A stretch of 64,000 nucleotides of DNA from Lewinella sp. JB7 (GTDB lineage Bacteria; Bacteroidota; Bacteroidia; Chitinophagales; Saprospiraceae), in NCBI RefSeq assembly GCF_024297185.1, contig NZ_JANCTD010000011.1:36946-100945 (forward strand), written 5' to 3'. This document shows positions 1 to 9,268 of this stretch, piece after piece. Position 1 is the first letter of the stretch. Every line of letters starts with the position of its first letter. Below the pieces are notes generated by a model. That model did no database searches. It was not told the DNA's origin and saw only the letters and a list, made by a program, of their open reading frames with translations. The position numbers and the translations under genes were made by a program.

Positions 1-1512
1 CTCCGTGATCGTCCGGTAGGGCAGGTCGTGATCATCGAGTTGAATGTCGATCACGTGGTGGTCCGTCGCACCGGCTTCGATAAAGGCCACTTCCACCGGC
101 TCACCGTCGATGGTCACCGTACGCACCCGGCGGCCGTGACCGCGGACCGTAATGTCCAGCGTAGCCCCACGGTACCGAAATCCGCGGAGGGTACGCTCGC
201 CGGCGAAGGACCGCGGCACGGTGGGCTGGAAGTAGAGTCCGTCGGCCCTAAATTCCATGCCCATAAATATCCGGTACACCATGGCCAGGTTGCCGGCAAT
301 GCTCCAGAGCATGCGGTGGGAATTGACCTGAGTGCCCACGATACCGCCGTTTTCGCACACCAGATTTTCGTAGTTGCTGAGGGAGAGGGCGGCGGTACGG
401 TAGAGGGCGCCCAACCCGTGCTCCAGGGCGGCTCCGTTGCCGGTACGCGCCGCGGCCCAGTTCCAGTAGGCCTGCACGAAGGGCCAGATGGCGTTGTTGT
501 GGTAGGGCGGCATGTCCGGAATCTGGGGGTAGATGCAACTCACGCCGTAGGGGGTATGCGGCGAGTGCTCCATGATGGAAGCGCATTGCTCCCCGTCCGC
601 AATGCCGAACAGTATGCAGAGCGCCTCCCCCAGCGCCTCGAAGCGGGGCGAGACCAGCAGGTGACTGCGGCCGTAGAGAAACTGTCCGTAATAACCCTTG
701 TCGAGCAGCCAGAGCCGGTCGTTCATGGCTTGCTTGATCGTGGCGGCGACCTCCGCGGCATCCTCGGTCGGTTGTCCTAATGTCTGACCCATACGTAGCA
801 GGATCTCGTGAGCCCGGTAGTGCACCGCGTTGGTCCCGAGGCAGAGGGACGCGTAGATGTCGGTATTGTCCATCCAGCGCGGATAGGTCTGCTCGCGCCA
901 GTCGAGAAAAGAGGACTCACCACGGTACAGTCCGGTACGGGGGTCGGGCAGCGTCTTCGCATCGTCCGCCAGGGTATCGCGCACTACGGGAAAGACCTCC
1001 TCCAGCCAGCTACGATCGCCGGTCACCAGGTAGACTTCCCAGGCCGCCAGCACCCAGGTAGTGCGGTCGGAGGAAACGGGCCAGGCCCCGCCGGTGCCGG
1101 TGTCCTGCACGATGCGTCCCCGCCTGACCTTCGAGCGCAGACTGGTCATGACCGCCTCCGGATCGTGAATGGCCATGGCCAGCAGGGCGCTGTAACTCAC
1201 GTCGCGGGTCCAGACGCCCGACCACTTCGCCCCGGTGCGCAGGGTACCGTCGGGTTCGACGTTGCGCCGGGCCTCCTGGCGGGCCAGGTTGAAGAGGGCG
1301 TCGATGAGGGGATGATCCGAGGTGTAGGTCGGCCCGGGCGGCACGTCGCTGGCCAGCTTCCAGTCGGTCGGGGGGTCACGATCCTTGTGGATGGTTTCGC
1401 CGTAGTTCGAGCGTAGGTGGGTGGCCGAGAGGGCTTCGGCGAAGAGCTCCCCCTGATCGACCCGGTCGGCGTACACGGTGTAGTGGGGAGAGGAGTAAAG
1501 CGGCTGGGGCAT
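1..1512 (-). CDS. Six-hairpin (alpha/alpha)6 glycoside hydrolase, C-terminus cut by window edge
   Basis: The reading frame is open from an ATG at 1512 to the window edge (504 codons, no stop), so the C-terminus is missing. The protein has no signal peptide. It contains motifs typical of (alpha/alpha)6 sugar hydrolases of the glycogen-debranching/glucoamylase-like fold: SGVWTRDVSY near residue 95, QDTGTGGAWPVSSDRTTW near residue 130, a GESSFLDWREQTYPRW block near residue 195, and MPPYHNNAIWPFVQ near residue 335. The C-terminal part looks like the beta-sandwich that often follows this barrel. It is divergent from the GH16 gene at 1644, which suggests a small glucan-use locus. The substrate cannot be read from sequence; a glucoside or oligosaccharide is an inference. 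No Shine-Dalgarno motif precedes the start, as usual in Bacteroidota. Confidence 0.75.
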   Translation of the reverse strand, partial: MPQPLYSSPHYTVYADRVDQGELFAEALSATHLRSNYGETIHKDRDPPTDWKLASDVPPGPTYTSDHPLIDALFNLARQEARRNVEPDGTLRTGAKWSGVWTRDVSYSALLAMAIHDPEAVMTSLRSKVRRGRIVQDTGTGGAWPVSSDRTTWVLAAWEVYLVTGDRSWLEEVFPVVRDTLADDAKTLPDPRTGLYRGESSFLDWREQTYPRWMDNTDIYASLCLGTNAVHYRAHEILLRMGQTLGQPTEDAAEVAATIKQAMNDRLWLLDKGYYGQFLYGRSHLLVSPRFEALGEALCILFGIADGEQCASIMEHSPHTPYGVSCIYPQIPDMPPYHNNAIWPFVQAYWNWAAARTGNGAALEHGLGALYRTAALSLSNYENLVCENGGIVGTQVNSHRMLWSIAGNLAMVYRIFMGMEFRADGLYFQPTVPRSFAGERTLRGFRYRGATLDITVRGHGRRVRTVTIDGEPVEVAFIEAGATDHHVIDIQLDDHDLPYRTITE

Positions 1513-1643
1513 GAGGGGGATAACGACTTGTACCTGCTGTATGGCGCCGCGGGAAGGGATTGTTCGCCGCGGCCGAAATCTTGCCGTACGTAGGGCAGTG
1601 GCGAATTTCTTCTGATCTTACCGCGGTCAACGACCCTTCCCCG

Positions 1644-2456
1644 ATGTACCGCATTATCGTATTTCCCCTCATTTTCAGCTTCATTCTGACCGCCGGCACC
1701 GGCTGTTCGACGACCGGCACGACCGCTCAGTCCCCGGACGCCGAAACCGGGCGTACCCTGGTCTGGTCCGATGAATTCGACGGCACGAGGCTCGATACCG
1801 CCAACTGGACCGTCGTACTCGGCGACGGCTGCCCCAACCTCTGCGGCTGGGGAAATGAGGAACGGCAGATCTATACGGCCGATAATCACCGGGTGGCCGA
1901 CGGTCACCTGACCATTACGGTACGCAAGGAAGGCGATACCTATACCTCCACCCGGCTGAGCACGAAGGACAAACGCGCCTTTCAGTACGGTCGCATCGAG
2001 GCCCGGGCCAAGCTGCCCGTCGGGGAAGGACTCTGGCCGGCCTTCTGGATGCTGGGACAGCGTATCGACGAAGTGGGCTGGCCCCTGGCGGGCGAGATCG
2101 ACATTCTGGAGTACGTGGGTCGCGCGCCCGGTGAGGTATTCACTACGCTGCACACCGCCGCCAATCACGGAGGGAACGCAACCTCCCGGATCACGCCCAT
2201 TCCCGACATCGAAGACGGTTTTCACCACTTCGCCACCGAGTGGACGTCCGAGCAAATCACCTTTTACGTCGACGGCCGGCTCGTGCACACCTTTAACCCG
2301 GAGGAGCGCAGCGAGGAGGTATGGCCCTTCGATCACCCCTTTTACATCCTGCTGAACGTGGCCGTCGGCGGAAATTTTGGCGGGCCCGGCGTGGATGATA
2401 CCGTTTTTCCCCAGGAGTACGTGGTGGATTACGTACGCGTTTACGCCCCGGAGTAA
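1644..2456 (+). CDS. GH16 family beta-glucanase (laminarinase-like) lipoprotein
   Basis: This is a secreted glycoside hydrolase family 16 enzyme of about 270 aa. The ATG at 1644 is chosen over an upstream in-frame start because it opens directly into a hydrophobic signal ending in a lipobox (TAGTGC), so the mature protein is probably a lipoprotein. The GH16 beta-bulge motif GEIDILE gives nucleophile E151, D153 and acid/base E156. Other family blocks are LVWSDEFDG near the start, YGRIEARAKLP, GLWPAFWMLG and a C-terminal VDYVRVY strand. The spacing and the GWGNEERQIYT block are typical of endo-1,3-beta-glucanases (laminarinase-like subfamily), so laminarin or a mixed-linkage glucan is the likely substrate. 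Its 3' end overlaps the convergent VOC gene by 16 bp. Confidence 0.88.
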   Translation: MYRIIVFPLIFSFILTAGTGCSTTGTTAQSPDAETGRTLVWSDEFDGTRLDTANWTVVLGDGCPNLCGWGNEERQIYTADNHRVADGHLTITVRKEGDTYTSTRLSTKDKRAFQYGRIEARAKLPVGEGLWPAFWMLGQRIDEVGWPLAGEIDILEYVGRAPGEVFTTLHTAANHGGNATSRITPIPDIEDGFHHFATEWTSEQITFYVDGRLVHTFNPEERSEEVWPFDHPFYILLNVAVGGNFGGPGVDDTVFPQEYVVDYVRVYAPE

Positions 2457-2929
2457 TCCGACAGGTCCAGCGGACGGGTGTACATCTCGATGCGCCCGTC
2501 AGCGGACCGGGGCCACTCCGGTTGCGGCCGGTCCCAGTACAGTTCGACGCCGTTGCCGTCCGGGTCGTCGAGGTAGATCGCCTCGCTCACGCCGTGGTCG
2601 GCCGCGCCCGTGAGGGGGTACTCCGCCCGTACCAATCGCTGAAAGGCCCGGATCAGATCGTCGCGTTCGGGGTAAAGAATGGCGGTGTGGTAGAGCCCTA
2701 CGCCCCGCCGGGGAGCCGGTCCTTCACCCAAACTGTGCCAGGTATTCAGGCCGATATGATGGTGGTAGCCGCCGGCGGAAATGAAGGCGGCCTGGGTACC
2801 GTAGCGGCTGGTTTCTTCGAATCCCAGCAGACCGCAGTAGAACTCCAACGACCGTTCCAGATCGGCAACCTTCAGGTGAACGTGCCCGATGCGGGCGCGG
2901 GGCGGGAGGCGGTAATCGGAAGTTGCCAT
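2441..2929 (-). CDS. VOC-fold dioxygenase-like protein
   Basis: This 162-aa protein is a vicinal-oxygen-chelate fold protein resembling one module pair of catechol 2,3-dioxygenase (the CatE type). A metal site of the family is visible: His in GHVHLKV, His in GLYHTAILYP and Glu in GNGVELYWDRP. The ATG at 2929 is chosen because the VOC homology begins just after it; an upstream start at 3055 would add low-complexity sequence. It is shorter than the two-module ring-cleavage enzymes (about 280 aa), so substrate and reaction are uncertain; dioxygenase, isomerase and resistance functions all occur in this superfamily. It has no signal peptide and is likely cytoplasmic. No metabolic partner is adjacent. 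Confidence 0.82.
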   Translation of the reverse strand: MATSDYRLPPRARIGHVHLKVADLERSLEFYCGLLGFEETSRYGTQAAFISAGGYHHHIGLNTWHSLGEGPAPRRGVGLYHTAILYPERDDLIRAFQRLVRAEYPLTGAADHGVSEAIYLDDPDGNGVELYWDRPQPEWPRSADGRIEMYTRPLDLSDYSGA

Positions 2930-2991
2930 GGGTACGGGTTTCTGGGTAAACAAACCCGACTCTAAATTAGATGTACGTACATGCGTATTTC

Positions 2992-3009
2992 GCGGCGGGG
3001 CGCGGGAGC
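2992..3009 (-). repeat. Copy of dispersed GC-rich intergenic motif (variant)
   Basis: The minus strand reads GCTCCCGCGCCCCGCCG, a close variant of a motif that recurs in at least seven intergenic regions of this window (see the copies near 5496, 13897, 18768, 35394, 59551 and 60223). It sits between the divergent VOC and carbonic anhydrase genes. Function unknown. Confidence 0.5.
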
Positions 3010-3106
3010 CGCCGTATCCCGTCAAGCAAACTATATTGGCCGTAAACATTTGCACTCCCCTTCAATTGGTGAGTGTACAATACTTAAACTTTAAAGTCTC
3101 CTACCC

Positions 3107-3679
3107 ATGATGAATACCGACCAGGTACTCTACCGCCTCAAATCCGGCAACGAACGCTTCGTCTCCGACAAGCTCGACGGCAAACTACAGAACTCCTCCC
3201 GACGGGGTGAACTTACCTCCGGCCAGGAGCCCTACGCCATCGTGCTCAGTTGCGCCGATAGCCGGGTAGTCCCGGAACTCGCCTTCGACACCGGCCTCGG
3301 GGAGATCTTCGTCGTCCGCGTGGCCGGCAATATTGCTAACACTTCCTCGATCGCCAGTATTGAGTACGCCGTCGCCCACATCGGCTCACCGGTTATCGTA
3401 GTGCTCGGTCACGAGAGCTGCGGCGCCGTTACCGCCGCCGTCAAGGGGGGAGACAACGGATATAATCTGAACCATCTGGTGTCGCACATTCAACCCGCCA
3501 TTGCCGCTTCCGCCGACGGTGCTTCGGTCAACGAGGTGGTGAAAGAAAACGCCCGCCGTACGGCAAACGACCTGCAGGAACGCAGCAGCATCATTCGCAA
3601 GGCGGTGCAGGACGGCAAGGTCAAGATCGTCCCCGCCTACTACAACCTGGATAGCGGTAAGGTAGATATCCTCGGGTAG
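3107..3679 (+). CDS. Beta-class carbonic anhydrase
   Basis: The gene encodes a 190-aa beta-carbonic anhydrase that interconverts CO2 and bicarbonate in the cytoplasm. The zinc ligands and the catalytic dyad are in place: C49 and D51 in the CADSRVVPE motif, then H102 and C105 in LGHESCGAV. The length is near the family norm and there is no signal peptide. Two ATG codons are adjacent at 3107 and 3110; the first is kept. Upstream, TATATTGG at 3032-3039 resembles a Bacteroidota -7 box, but no clear TTG element is seen in front of it. The 3' end is five bases from the convergent gene at 3685. Confidence 0.93.
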   Translation: MMNTDQVLYRLKSGNERFVSDKLDGKLQNSSRRGELTSGQEPYAIVLSCADSRVVPELAFDTGLGEIFVVRVAGNIANTSSIASIEYAVAHIGSPVIVVLGHESCGAVTAAVKGGDNGYNLNHLVSHIQPAIAASADGASVNEVVKENARRTANDLQERSSIIRKAVQDGKVKIVPAYYNLDSGKVDILG

Positions 3680-3684
3680 CCCCC

Positions 3685-4977
3685 CTACTCTTCAGCCCGC
3701 AGGTAGGCACTCAGCCGTTGTTCCAGCCGATCCTGTCGCGCCAGGTAGCGGAAACGGGGATCGGCAAAGATGACCGACAGGTCGATCGTGCTCAGTCGGT
3801 AGGCTTTCGCCAGTGCCCGTAATGATGCTTCCGCGTCCTCGAGCAGGGAGTAGTACTTCGCAAGCTGCACCATCACCATTCCGCGATCGTCGGGGGTAAT
3901 GGCCAGTTGCAGGGCTCTTTCCAGAAACGGCAGCCCGTCTGCGGGGCGACCGGCTTCGGTGTATACCAGGCCGATCTCCGAAATCGTCGCGACGCTGCGC
4001 GGCAGATACGTCAGCACGGAGTCTAGTAGGCTGATGGCGCGGGCGTACTGCTTTCGCCCGAGCGCCGCGTCCTTGGCGGTCCAGAAGTCGAGTACCACGT
4101 TGGTGTAAGTGGCGTCGAGGGTGGTCGGCACGTACGGAGCCCCGGGGGCACTCACGACCTCCAGAGTGTAATCGCGCCAGTCGTAGGAGCAGGCCAGAAA
4201 GCGGTCCGGCTCATTCGGCGGCAACCAGTCGCCGCGATCGATACCGTCGCCGTAGTACACCCGGTACCACCGTCCGGCCACCGGGATTTCCACCCACAAC
4301 TCGTTCTCCCGCACCTCGTCGTAGCTGAGCACCTTGCCCGCCACGACCCGGTGCGGGAGTTCCAGAATCTGCAGGGCCAGGGAGAGCAGCAGGTGTTTCC
4401 GGCGGGCGGTAGTGTTGCGCCGGTACACGTCCTCAAGCAGGGGGCGGCCGTAATCGAAGGAGGCGGGATCGCGGACCGTCTTGATCCGACGATTTAGTCG
4501 CCGGATGAGGCGATCGACGTCCGCCACGGTGGTGTCTTCCGGCTCGATGCTACCAAATTCCGTTTTGGCCACATCCTCCCGGATCAGAGGAGGGAGGGCG
4601 TACACCCGATCGACCCCTCCCTCCCCCACCGGGGGCCAGGCGATAGGTGCCCGGTGGTGACTGACGCTGTCGGGGTCCCACGCCGGTCGGGGCGAGAGTG
4701 CTACCCGGTAGGCCATCCGTAAGCTGTCGGTAACGCGATCGAGCGACCAACGCAGGGTGTTGGGCGCAGCGGGGTCCGGTGACGGGTCGGGCGGGGTGGA
4801 AAAGCGGACGTTGGTGACCGACTGGCCGTCCGCCGCCAGGGGTAACTTCCCGTAGATCACCGCACCGGAGGCGGACACCCCGGCGGGCAGGTGAAGGGTT
4901 TCGCGAACGTTGTAAACGGTTTGCCCGACCAGGGGAGCTACACAGGAGAGAAGGAGCAAAAGCCAGCACGCACGCAC
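3685..4977 (-). CDS. Secreted degenerate transglutaminase-like protein with C-terminal TPRs
   Basis: This 430-aa protein starts with a GTG at 4977 that leads directly into a signal peptide (RACWLLLLLSCVAPLVGQ). The N-terminal third looks like a beta-sandwich of the DUF3857 type. The middle, about residues 165-260, follows the pattern of a transglutaminase core: a helix ARRKHLLLSLALQILELPHRVVAGKVL, then an ELWVEIPVAGRWYRV strand. The Cys normally found at the start of that helix and the His normally found before WVE are both replaced, so it is probably not an active transglutaminase. Residues from about 300 on carry TPR-like helices (FWTAKDAALGRKQYARAISL, then GLPFLERALQL). A periplasmic binding or scaffold role is an inference. 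The family call is from pattern only. Confidence 0.72.
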   Translation of the reverse strand: MRACWLLLLLSCVAPLVGQTVYNVRETLHLPAGVSASGAVIYGKLPLAADGQSVTNVRFSTPPDPSPDPAAPNTLRWSLDRVTDSLRMAYRVALSPRPAWDPDSVSHHRAPIAWPPVGEGGVDRVYALPPLIREDVAKTEFGSIEPEDTTVADVDRLIRRLNRRIKTVRDPASFDYGRPLLEDVYRRNTTARRKHLLLSLALQILELPHRVVAGKVLSYDEVRENELWVEIPVAGRWYRVYYGDGIDRGDWLPPNEPDRFLACSYDWRDYTLEVVSAPGAPYVPTTLDATYTNVVLDFWTAKDAALGRKQYARAISLLDSVLTYLPRSVATISEIGLVYTEAGRPADGLPFLERALQLAITPDDRGMVMVQLAKYYSLLEDAEASLRALAKAYRLSTIDLSVIFADPRFRYLARQDRLEQRLSAYLRAEE

Positions 4978-5019
4978 GTAGGAAAATTTTTTCCCAAGAT
5001 ACGGCCCGGGAATGGCCGA

Positions 5020-5442
5020 CTACCCTTCCCTCCGGTAACGCAGGGTGTTTCCCCGCCCCACGAACGAGAGCTCGAGTTCCGTTTCAGTAAGCTTGATGAT
5101 GTAGTAGCACAGATCGGCGTCGGGTACGCTGATGTAACGCCCCGTGGGATCACCCGTGCCGGCGGGGGGGCTACCGGGACACTCCGGGCCCACGATGAAG
5201 TTCTCTCCCGACTCCTCGTCGCTGCCGTCGTAGCTCATGATCATACTGTTGCCCTCAAAGCGCAGGACGCTCTTATCGTCCTCCACGCTGCGCCAGCTGC
5301 CCTGCAGAGTGCCGACGTTATCGGTAGCCGTCGGGATCGTATCGATCACCGGGGGCGTTGAAACTTCCACGGCGGGCGGGTCGTCAGTGGTGCAGGTGGA
5401 GAGCACGGTGAAAAGGATGGGAAGGAGAAAGTACTTAGTCAT
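5020..5442 (-). CDS. Small putative lipoprotein, lipocalin-like pattern
   Basis: This 140-aa protein has a signal peptide with a lipobox (TVLSTC, Cys17), followed by a Pro/Thr-rich linker. The rest is a short beta-rich domain: LQGSWRSVEDDKSVLRFEGNS at the start and LELSFVGRGNTLRYRR at the end. That spacing resembles the lipocalin-like lipoproteins common in Bacteroidota, but no binding residues can be identified. The 42-bp gap to the GTG of the preceding minus-strand gene at 4977 could allow cotranscription with it. Function is not recognised. Confidence 0.65.
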   Translation of the reverse strand: MTKYFLLPILFTVLSTCTTDDPPAVEVSTPPVIDTIPTATDNVGTLQGSWRSVEDDKSVLRFEGNSMIMSYDGSDEESGENFIVGPECPGSPPAGTGDPTGRYISVPDADLCYYIIKLTETELELSFVGRGNTLRYRREG

Positions 5443-6064
5443 GGGCGGTGGTTGTGGAGCCTGCCGTGGGGTATTGCTGTTACCGTACGACGCCGGCTCC
5501 CGCGACCCCGCCGTAGCAAAAGCAAGGTACGTCGGAAGCCATTTCCGGGGAGAGTAAGCCGTTGAAAACCATGAATCCCCCCGATAAAATGTGTACCAGA
5601 TTGACGTTTTCGGGCCTGCTTTCGTGCCGTGTCGCCCGCGATGGTGGTCGATGACGGGGCCGGCGCACCCTCGTCCTCCCCGTACTTACGGTTCGTGCGG
5701 GGTCATTTGGTGCTTCCCGATGCTGGCGTGATTGGCGCTGCGGAAGATTACAAATGCGGTACGTGATCCGTAAAGAAGCCCGTAAACATTGACCGGAGTT
5801 CGGCGGGGCGGGTTACCGGACGGACCATCGGGAGAGAATGCCTCTCCGGAGGGGATGCCGCTTTGGGGGATAAAAACGACATAAAGGACGGTTGGGGCGA
5901 ATGTTCACCGATTAAGTGTTAAAATGATTAGCTATTTCCAATACCCTTAAATCTATTCCCGTTACAAAAGCAATCGCTCGATAATTCGGGGCGACAAACC
6001 TGGTTTATACTCGGTTTTCTACTACTGTTTACGTCTCTCTCTCTCACATTGTTAATTGTCAAGG
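5443..6064. other. Intergenic region, no gene found
   Basis: These 622 bases lie between divergent genes and hold no convincing coding frame. A copy of the dispersed GC-rich motif lies at 5496-5513 (GCTCCCGCGACCCCGCCG). The last 180 bases are markedly more AT-rich than the flanks and presumably carry the promoter of the T9SS gene, but I cannot point to a clear promoter sequence. Confidence 0.5.
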
Positions 6065-9000
6065 ATGGTATTTATTAATACGATCGAACGCGTAGGAGCC
6101 CCTCCTGTGCGCCTACCGAACGCCTTCACCCTACTCCTCCTCATCGTAAGTCTGTTCAGCGCACCGCTCGCGGCCGCCTCCATCGAGGGGCCCACGTCGG
6201 TACCCATTCCCGCGCAGACCATTCTTACCAAAACTCCCCACCGATTCGTCGTTAACGGTTCGTTCCGCGGCGATCAGCTTACCTATTCCGCCACCCTGAG
6301 CGACGGGCAACCGCTGCCCGACTGGATGGCCTTCGATGGCTTCACGGGCACCTTCGATTTCGACGCTCCCACCACGGCCATGGGCGACCTGTTCCACGTC
6401 AACGTCACGGCCACGAACGCTACCGGCACCGAAGCCGCTTCCGCCTTCTACTTAATGGTAGACGACAACAGCCCCGACTGCGGGGTAAAGGCTAACACGG
6501 ACCGCTTGGGCAAAATCCTCGACTGCGTCAACGACACCGTTCGCCTCTGGGGCGACGTGCACGATGATCGCTACTACTGGACCGGCCCCAACGGCTTCGT
6601 CTCTACCGAGCAGTCGCCGGCCATCACGACTCCCGGTCTCTACATCCTGAGTTCCGACCCCTCCAGCCTGGATGTTTGTCCGCGGCGGGCCGTAGTCGAA
6701 GTACGGGAAATTACGAAGTGCCTCCTGCGTTCCGACCGCAATCTCTTGCCCACCAGCCGCATCCTGGCCGATCAGACCATCGGCGCGGCCCTACTCACGG
6801 TCAACTTCGACGGCAGCACTTCCTCCGATCCGGACGGCCGGGTAGAAAGCTACCTCTGGAAGTGGGACGGTGGTTCCGCGACCGGCGCTAAGCCTTCCAT
6901 CGTCTTCGGTGAGGGCAACCACGAAGTGGTGCTGACCGTCATGGACAACACGGGCGCGAAGAATACGGACCGGGTCACCGTCGAGGTGGCCCCCGCCCCC
7001 ATTTACGACACCTACTGGCTCGAAGCCGAGTGTGCCAGCGTAGGAAGCAACTGGAGCTTCGGCAACAGCACGGCTGCCGCCGGTAATACCTACCTGTCGC
7101 CCCAGCTCACCTCCACCGGCGCCGTCCCCGCGGATGCTCCGGAAAATTACGTGCGTTTCACCGTGCGGGAAACGGAAAAAGGGCTGTACAATCTTTTTGC
7201 CCGGATTGATGCGCGGGACTACTTCAGCGATTCCTACTACATTCGGGTCAACGGCGGCCTCTGGTACACCTGGAACAGCGGCATCACCGCCGGACAAGGG
7301 TTCCAGTGGAACAAACTGCGCCACCAGATTGCCCTGCAGGCCGGTAAGAATACCATCGACTTCGCTTACCGCGAACGCAACACCCGCCTCGACAAGCTTT
7401 ACCTTACCTCCACTACCCAGCGGCCCAGCGGCTTCGGAGAAGCGGCCAGCAACTGCGTGAGCAACGAGCCCCCCGTGGCCCGCGCCCGCGTCAGCACTCC
7501 CTACGGAGACGCCCCCCTCGCGGTAACCCTGGACGGTAGCGCCTCCACCGATGCCGACGGCACGATCGTTAGTTACATATGGCAGTGGACCGGCGGGAAC
7601 GCCAACGGAGATCGCCCGCTCGTCACCTTCGCCGCCGGCACCTACGAAGTAACCCTGACCGTGACCGACGATCAGGGAGCCCGGCACAGCGATCGGATCT
7701 CCATCACCTCCGCCGAACCTATGCCGGAGCCCACTCCCGATCCGACTCCTGATCCCGATCCGACTCCCGATCCTGATCCAACCCCTGATCCCGATCCGAC
7801 CCCTGATCCCGATCCAACCCCCGATCCCGAGCCTACCCCCGATCCCGAGCCTACCCCTGAGCCCACTCCCGAGCCTACTCCCCCCACGGCAGGTACCGAC
7901 AATACCTTCTGGCTGGAAGCCGAATGCGCGATCGTAGGTGACAAGTGGGTTACCGAAACCAATGCCGGTGCCTCCAACGGAGCCTATGTGGTAGTACCTA
8001 ATCGCCGGACCAAGAACGATGCTCCCGCCGACGTTGCCGCGGATCACGTAAGCTTCAACATCAGCGGCGCAAGCGCCGGCACTTACAAGCTCTTCGCCCG
8101 CATCAACGCACCGACCAACCTCGACGATTCCTACTGGGTACGGGTCAACGGTCAGACCTGGTTCAAGTGGAACAGCGGCATGGCCCAGGGCAGCGGCTTC
8201 CAGTGGAACAAAATGCCCGCGACCGTGCAGCTAACCGACGGGGATAACACCATCGACTTTGCTTACCGTGAAGACGGCACCCAGCTCGATAAGCTGTTCC
8301 TGACTACCACTTCCGACTCGCCCATCGGCACCGGACAGCCCGCCAACAACTGTGGCCCTACCGAAACCGCCCTCGCCCTGGAGGCAGAGTGTGCCCGCCT
8401 CGACCGCGGTTGGCGCCAACTCAGTACGAGCACCGCTTCCCGCGGCACCTACATCGTCTTCAACGGCGACCGGCAGGTAAGCGAGCCGACGGCCGCCGAC
8501 CCCGCCCAGGAAGTCACGTTCGACGTGGTAGCCGCCGTCACCGGCACTCACCACCTGTTCCTCCGCATCGATGCGCCGGACCCCTCCCGCAACAGCCTCT
8601 GGGTGAAGATCGACAACGGCAACTGGATCAAGTTCTGGGAAGAAATTGGTGGCGCTCAGTTGATGACCCAGGGCTTCGAGTGGCGCAAGGTTAACCACGA
8701 TGGTACCGACCTCTCCTTTGAGCTTACGGTCGGCCATCACACGGTCACCATCGCCAACCGCGAACCCGGAACGAAGATCGATAAGCTCTTCCTGTCCACC
8801 GCCTCCGACCTCCCGACCGGCAACGGCCCCGTAGCCGACGCCTGCGCCCAGACCGCCTCCACCATGATGTTCTCGACCACCTCGACCACGACCACCGCCG
8901 AAACGGAGGACGTATTCAACGAGACTTCCGACATCGCCCAGCTTGACGTATTCCCCAACCCCGCCTCCGATTTCCTGAACCTGGAACTCACCAGTGGATA

Positions 9001-9184
9001 CACCGGCTCGGTCGACGTAATCGTCTACGACATGCACGGCCGTCGGGTACAGCAACAGCGGATCGACAAGCAAGCCCAACTCACCCGTACCGAACTGCGG
9101 GTAGGCGACCTGCCCACCGGCATGTACCAGGTACGCGTTATCGAGGGTCAAATGCAAATGACTAAACCGTTCGTGCGTCGCTAA
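6065..9184 (+). CDS. T9SS-exported PKD and CBM-like multidomain protein
   Basis: This secreted protein of about 1039 aa is modular. The ATG at 6065 is preferred over an in-frame TTG at 6056. The order is: signal peptide, a putative Ig/cadherin-like domain (about 55-140), a PKD domain (225-314), a CBM6/35-like beta-sandwich beginning YWLEAECASV (316-452), a second PKD (468-549), a Pro-Asp-Thr linker of PTPDPDP repeats (554-608), a second CBM-like domain beginning FWLEAECAIV (614-760), a third beginning LALEAECARL (769-922), and a C-terminal T9SS sorting domain (LDVFPNPASDFLNLEL, about 959-1039). No catalytic domain is visible. It is probably a surface or released carbohydrate-binding or adhesion protein. 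A terminator follows directly. The domain calls are by pattern; the T9SS tail is the surest. Confidence 0.85.
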   Translation: MVFINTIERVGAPPVRLPNAFTLLLLIVSLFSAPLAAASIEGPTSVPIPAQTILTKTPHRFVVNGSFRGDQLTYSATLSDGQPLPDWMAFDGFTGTFDFDAPTTAMGDLFHVNVTATNATGTEAASAFYLMVDDNSPDCGVKANTDRLGKILDCVNDTVRLWGDVHDDRYYWTGPNGFVSTEQSPAITTPGLYILSSDPSSLDVCPRRAVVEVREITKCLLRSDRNLLPTSRILADQTIGAALLTVNFDGSTSSDPDGRVESYLWKWDGGSATGAKPSIVFGEGNHEVVLTVMDNTGAKNTDRVTVEVAPAPIYDTYWLEAECASVGSNWSFGNSTAAAGNTYLSPQLTSTGAVPADAPENYVRFTVRETEKGLYNLFARIDARDYFSDSYYIRVNGGLWYTWNSGITAGQGFQWNKLRHQIALQAGKNTIDFAYRERNTRLDKLYLTSTTQRPSGFGEAASNCVSNEPPVARARVSTPYGDAPLAVTLDGSASTDADGTIVSYIWQWTGGNANGDRPLVTFAAGTYEVTLTVTDDQGARHSDRISITSAEPMPEPTPDPTPDPDPTPDPDPTPDPDPTPDPDPTPDPEPTPDPEPTPEPTPEPTPPTAGTDNTFWLEAECAIVGDKWVTETNAGASNGAYVVVPNRRTKNDAPADVAADHVSFNISGASAGTYKLFARINAPTNLDDSYWVRVNGQTWFKWNSGMAQGSGFQWNKMPATVQLTDGDNTIDFAYREDGTQLDKLFLTTTSDSPIGTGQPANNCGPTETALALEAECARLDRGWRQLSTSTASRGTYIVFNGDRQVSEPTAADPAQEVTFDVVAAVTGTHHLFLRIDAPDPSRNSLWVKIDNGNWIKFWEEIGGAQLMTQGFEWRKVNHDGTDLSFELTVGHHTVTIANREPGTKIDKLFLSTASDLPTGNGPVADACAQTASTMMFSTTSTTTTAETEDVFNETSDIAQLDVFPNPASDFLNLELTSGYTGSVDVIVYDMHGRRVQQQRIDKQAQLTRTELRVGDLPTGMYQVRVIEGQMQMTKPFVRR

Positions 9185-9222
9185 GGAGACATTTACACGC
9201 TGGCGAACAGCCATTGACTGCT

Positions 9223-9256
9223 CCGTCGGGTTTACCCGGCGGGGCGGTCTTTTTTT
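9223..9256 (+). terminator. Rho-independent terminator
   Basis: A stem CCGTCGGGT / ACCCGGCGG (one G-U pair) is followed by a run of seven T at 9250-9256. It lies 38 bp after the stop of the T9SS protein and ends 12 bp before the convergent sulfatase. Confidence 0.8.
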
Positions 9257-9268
9257 GGGAATGCCCCC

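Noticed and set aside
6791..8047. 418-aa minus-strand frame rich in Gly, Val and Ile repeats
   Set aside because: It mirrors the PKD/linker region of the T9SS gene; the repeats are the reverse of the PTPDPDP linker.
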